From Robiginitomaculum sp. (lineage in GTDB: Bacteria; Pseudomonadota; Alphaproteobacteria; Caulobacterales; Maricaulaceae), in NCBI GenBank assembly GCA_026982235.1, contig JALSHM010000039.1, forward strand, positions 1 through 5,817: DNA of 5,817 nt, in the 5' to 3' direction. The notes below the pieces were generated by a model, which did not search any database, was not told the origin of the DNA, and saw only the letters and a program-made list of their open reading frames with translations. The translations under genes and the position numbers were made by a program. Shown piece after piece: positions 5,432 to 5,817 of this stretch (position 1 is the first letter of the stretch; every line of letters starts with the position of its first letter).

Positions 5432-5668
5432 CTAACCTCCGGTTCCAGGGCCATCACCAATGCCAATATTAAGTAAAAATTGCGTACCATTAGCAGCAAA
5501 CCAATCCACAAAGAAAAAGAAAATACCGAAAATAACCATCATGATTAACACCATAATAGATGTAGTCACAGTCTCGCGCGGGGTCGGCCAGACAACCTTT
5601 CGACCCTCTTGCTGCACCTGCTCTAAATACTTAACAGGCCCGACTTTTTGCTTACTCTTTTCAGCCAT
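5432..5668 (-). CDS. secE: Preprotein translocase subunit SecE
   Basis: SecE clamps SecY in the inner-membrane SecYEG translocon and is essential for Sec export. The product from the ATG at 5668 has 78 residues and is the short, single-span form common outside the enteric gammaproteobacteria, whose SecE has three spans. A polar start is followed by the amphipathic-helix motif VQQEGRKVVWPTPRETVTTS (residues 18-37), which contains the SecE signature. One membrane segment follows (about 36-57, IMVLIMMVIFGIFFFFVDWF), then a Gly-rich tail ending GDGPGTGG. A TTG at 5701 would add 11 residues without family resemblance. The ATG is preferred although its AAGAAAG ribosome-binding site is weak. The gene lies 46 bases after tRNA-Trp and 2 bases before nusG. 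Confidence 0.95.
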   Translation of the reverse strand: MAEKSKQKVGPVKYLEQVQQEGRKVVWPTPRETVTTSIMVLIMMVIFGIFFFFVDWFAANGTQFLLNIGIGDGPGTGG

Positions 5669-5714
5669 TTTGTTCTTTCTTAAGCACTTCGCTCTTTGCA
5701 ATATCTGCCGAAAC

Positions 5715-5790
5715 TGGCAGAGGTGGAGAGACTCGAACTCCCGACCCTCGGTTTTGGAGACCGATGCTCTACCAACTGAGCTACACCTCT
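5715..5790 (-). tRNA. trnW: tRNA-Trp (anticodon CCA)
   Basis: A full 76-base cloverleaf can be drawn. The acceptor stem is AGAGGTG/CACCTCT (5790-5784 with 5725-5719). The D arm is GCTC AGTTGGTA GAGC, and the anticodon arm is TCGGT CTCCAAA ACCGA with CCA at 5757-5755. The T arm is GGGAG TTCGAGT CTCTC. The discriminator base is G (5718), as expected for bacterial tryptophan tRNA, and the terminal CCA (5717-5715) is encoded. The gene precedes secE on the same strand with only 46 bases between, an arrangement common in proteobacteria, so it is probably co-transcribed and released by RNase processing. Confidence 0.97.
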
Positions 5791-5817
5791 ATAATCACCC
5801 CTATTACTCAATAATTT

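Noticed and set aside
5669..5701. Longer secE starting at the TTG at 5701
   Set aside because: The extra 11 residues are unlike SecE, the start codon is rare, and the upstream sequence lacks a ribosome-binding site.
5705..5720. CTGCC/GGCAG hairpin at the tRNA-Trp 3' end as a terminator
   Set aside because: Its upstream arm overlaps the tRNA acceptor and CCA end, so it would compete with the tRNA fold. There is no U-tract, and secE follows closely on the same strand.
5791..5817. Promoter for the tRNA-Trp operon in the last 27 bases
   Set aside because: GATTAT next to the tRNA would place the start inside the tRNA, and the region where a -35 would lie is mostly outside the window.

Overview
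The window is one strand-consistent block of translation and transcription genes, all on the minus strand. In transcription order (high to low coordinates) it holds tRNA-Trp(CCA), secE, nusG, rplK (L11), rplA (L1), rplJ (L10), rplL (L7/L12) and the first 747 codons of rpoB, which runs off the left edge. This is the classic secE-nusG-rplKAJL-rpoBC cluster. No gene on the plus strand is supported. The RpoB N-terminus, the tRNA-Trp-secE-nusG arrangement and the L10/L12 sequences fit a proteobacterium, most likely an alphaproteobacterium of moderate GC content. I cannot name a genus.

Layout from the upstream end: 27 bases of unassigned sequence, tRNA-Trp (5790-5715, CCA encoded), a 46-base spacer, secE, 2 bases, nusG with a GTG start, a 138-base gap with a good L1-type autoregulatory leader, rplK, 3 bases, rplA, a 287-base gap with an elaborate L10-type leader, rplJ, 67 bases, rplL, a 144-base gap with two hairpins, then rpoB. 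No stretch over 300 bases lacks a gene.

The genes act together. SecE is a subunit of the SecYEG translocon. NusG is the elongation factor that binds RNA polymerase and couples it to the ribosome or Rho. L11, L10 and L7/L12 build the GTPase-associated centre and stalk, L1 forms the L1 stalk at the E site, and RpoB is the polymerase beta subunit. The control points visible in the sequence are RNA structures: an L1-site mimic before rplK, an L10 leader with two mutually exclusive folds before rplJ, and an 11-bp perfect hairpin without a U-tract between rplL and rpoB. The last fits the usual need to make far more L7/L12 than beta subunit. Translational coupling is visible where Shine-Dalgarno sequences lie inside the last codons of the upstream gene (secE-nusG, rplK-rplA).

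I found no mobile element, CRISPR array, defence system or unknown protein family. The protein-coding content is ordinary core genome; what deserves a second look is in the intergenic RNA structures.
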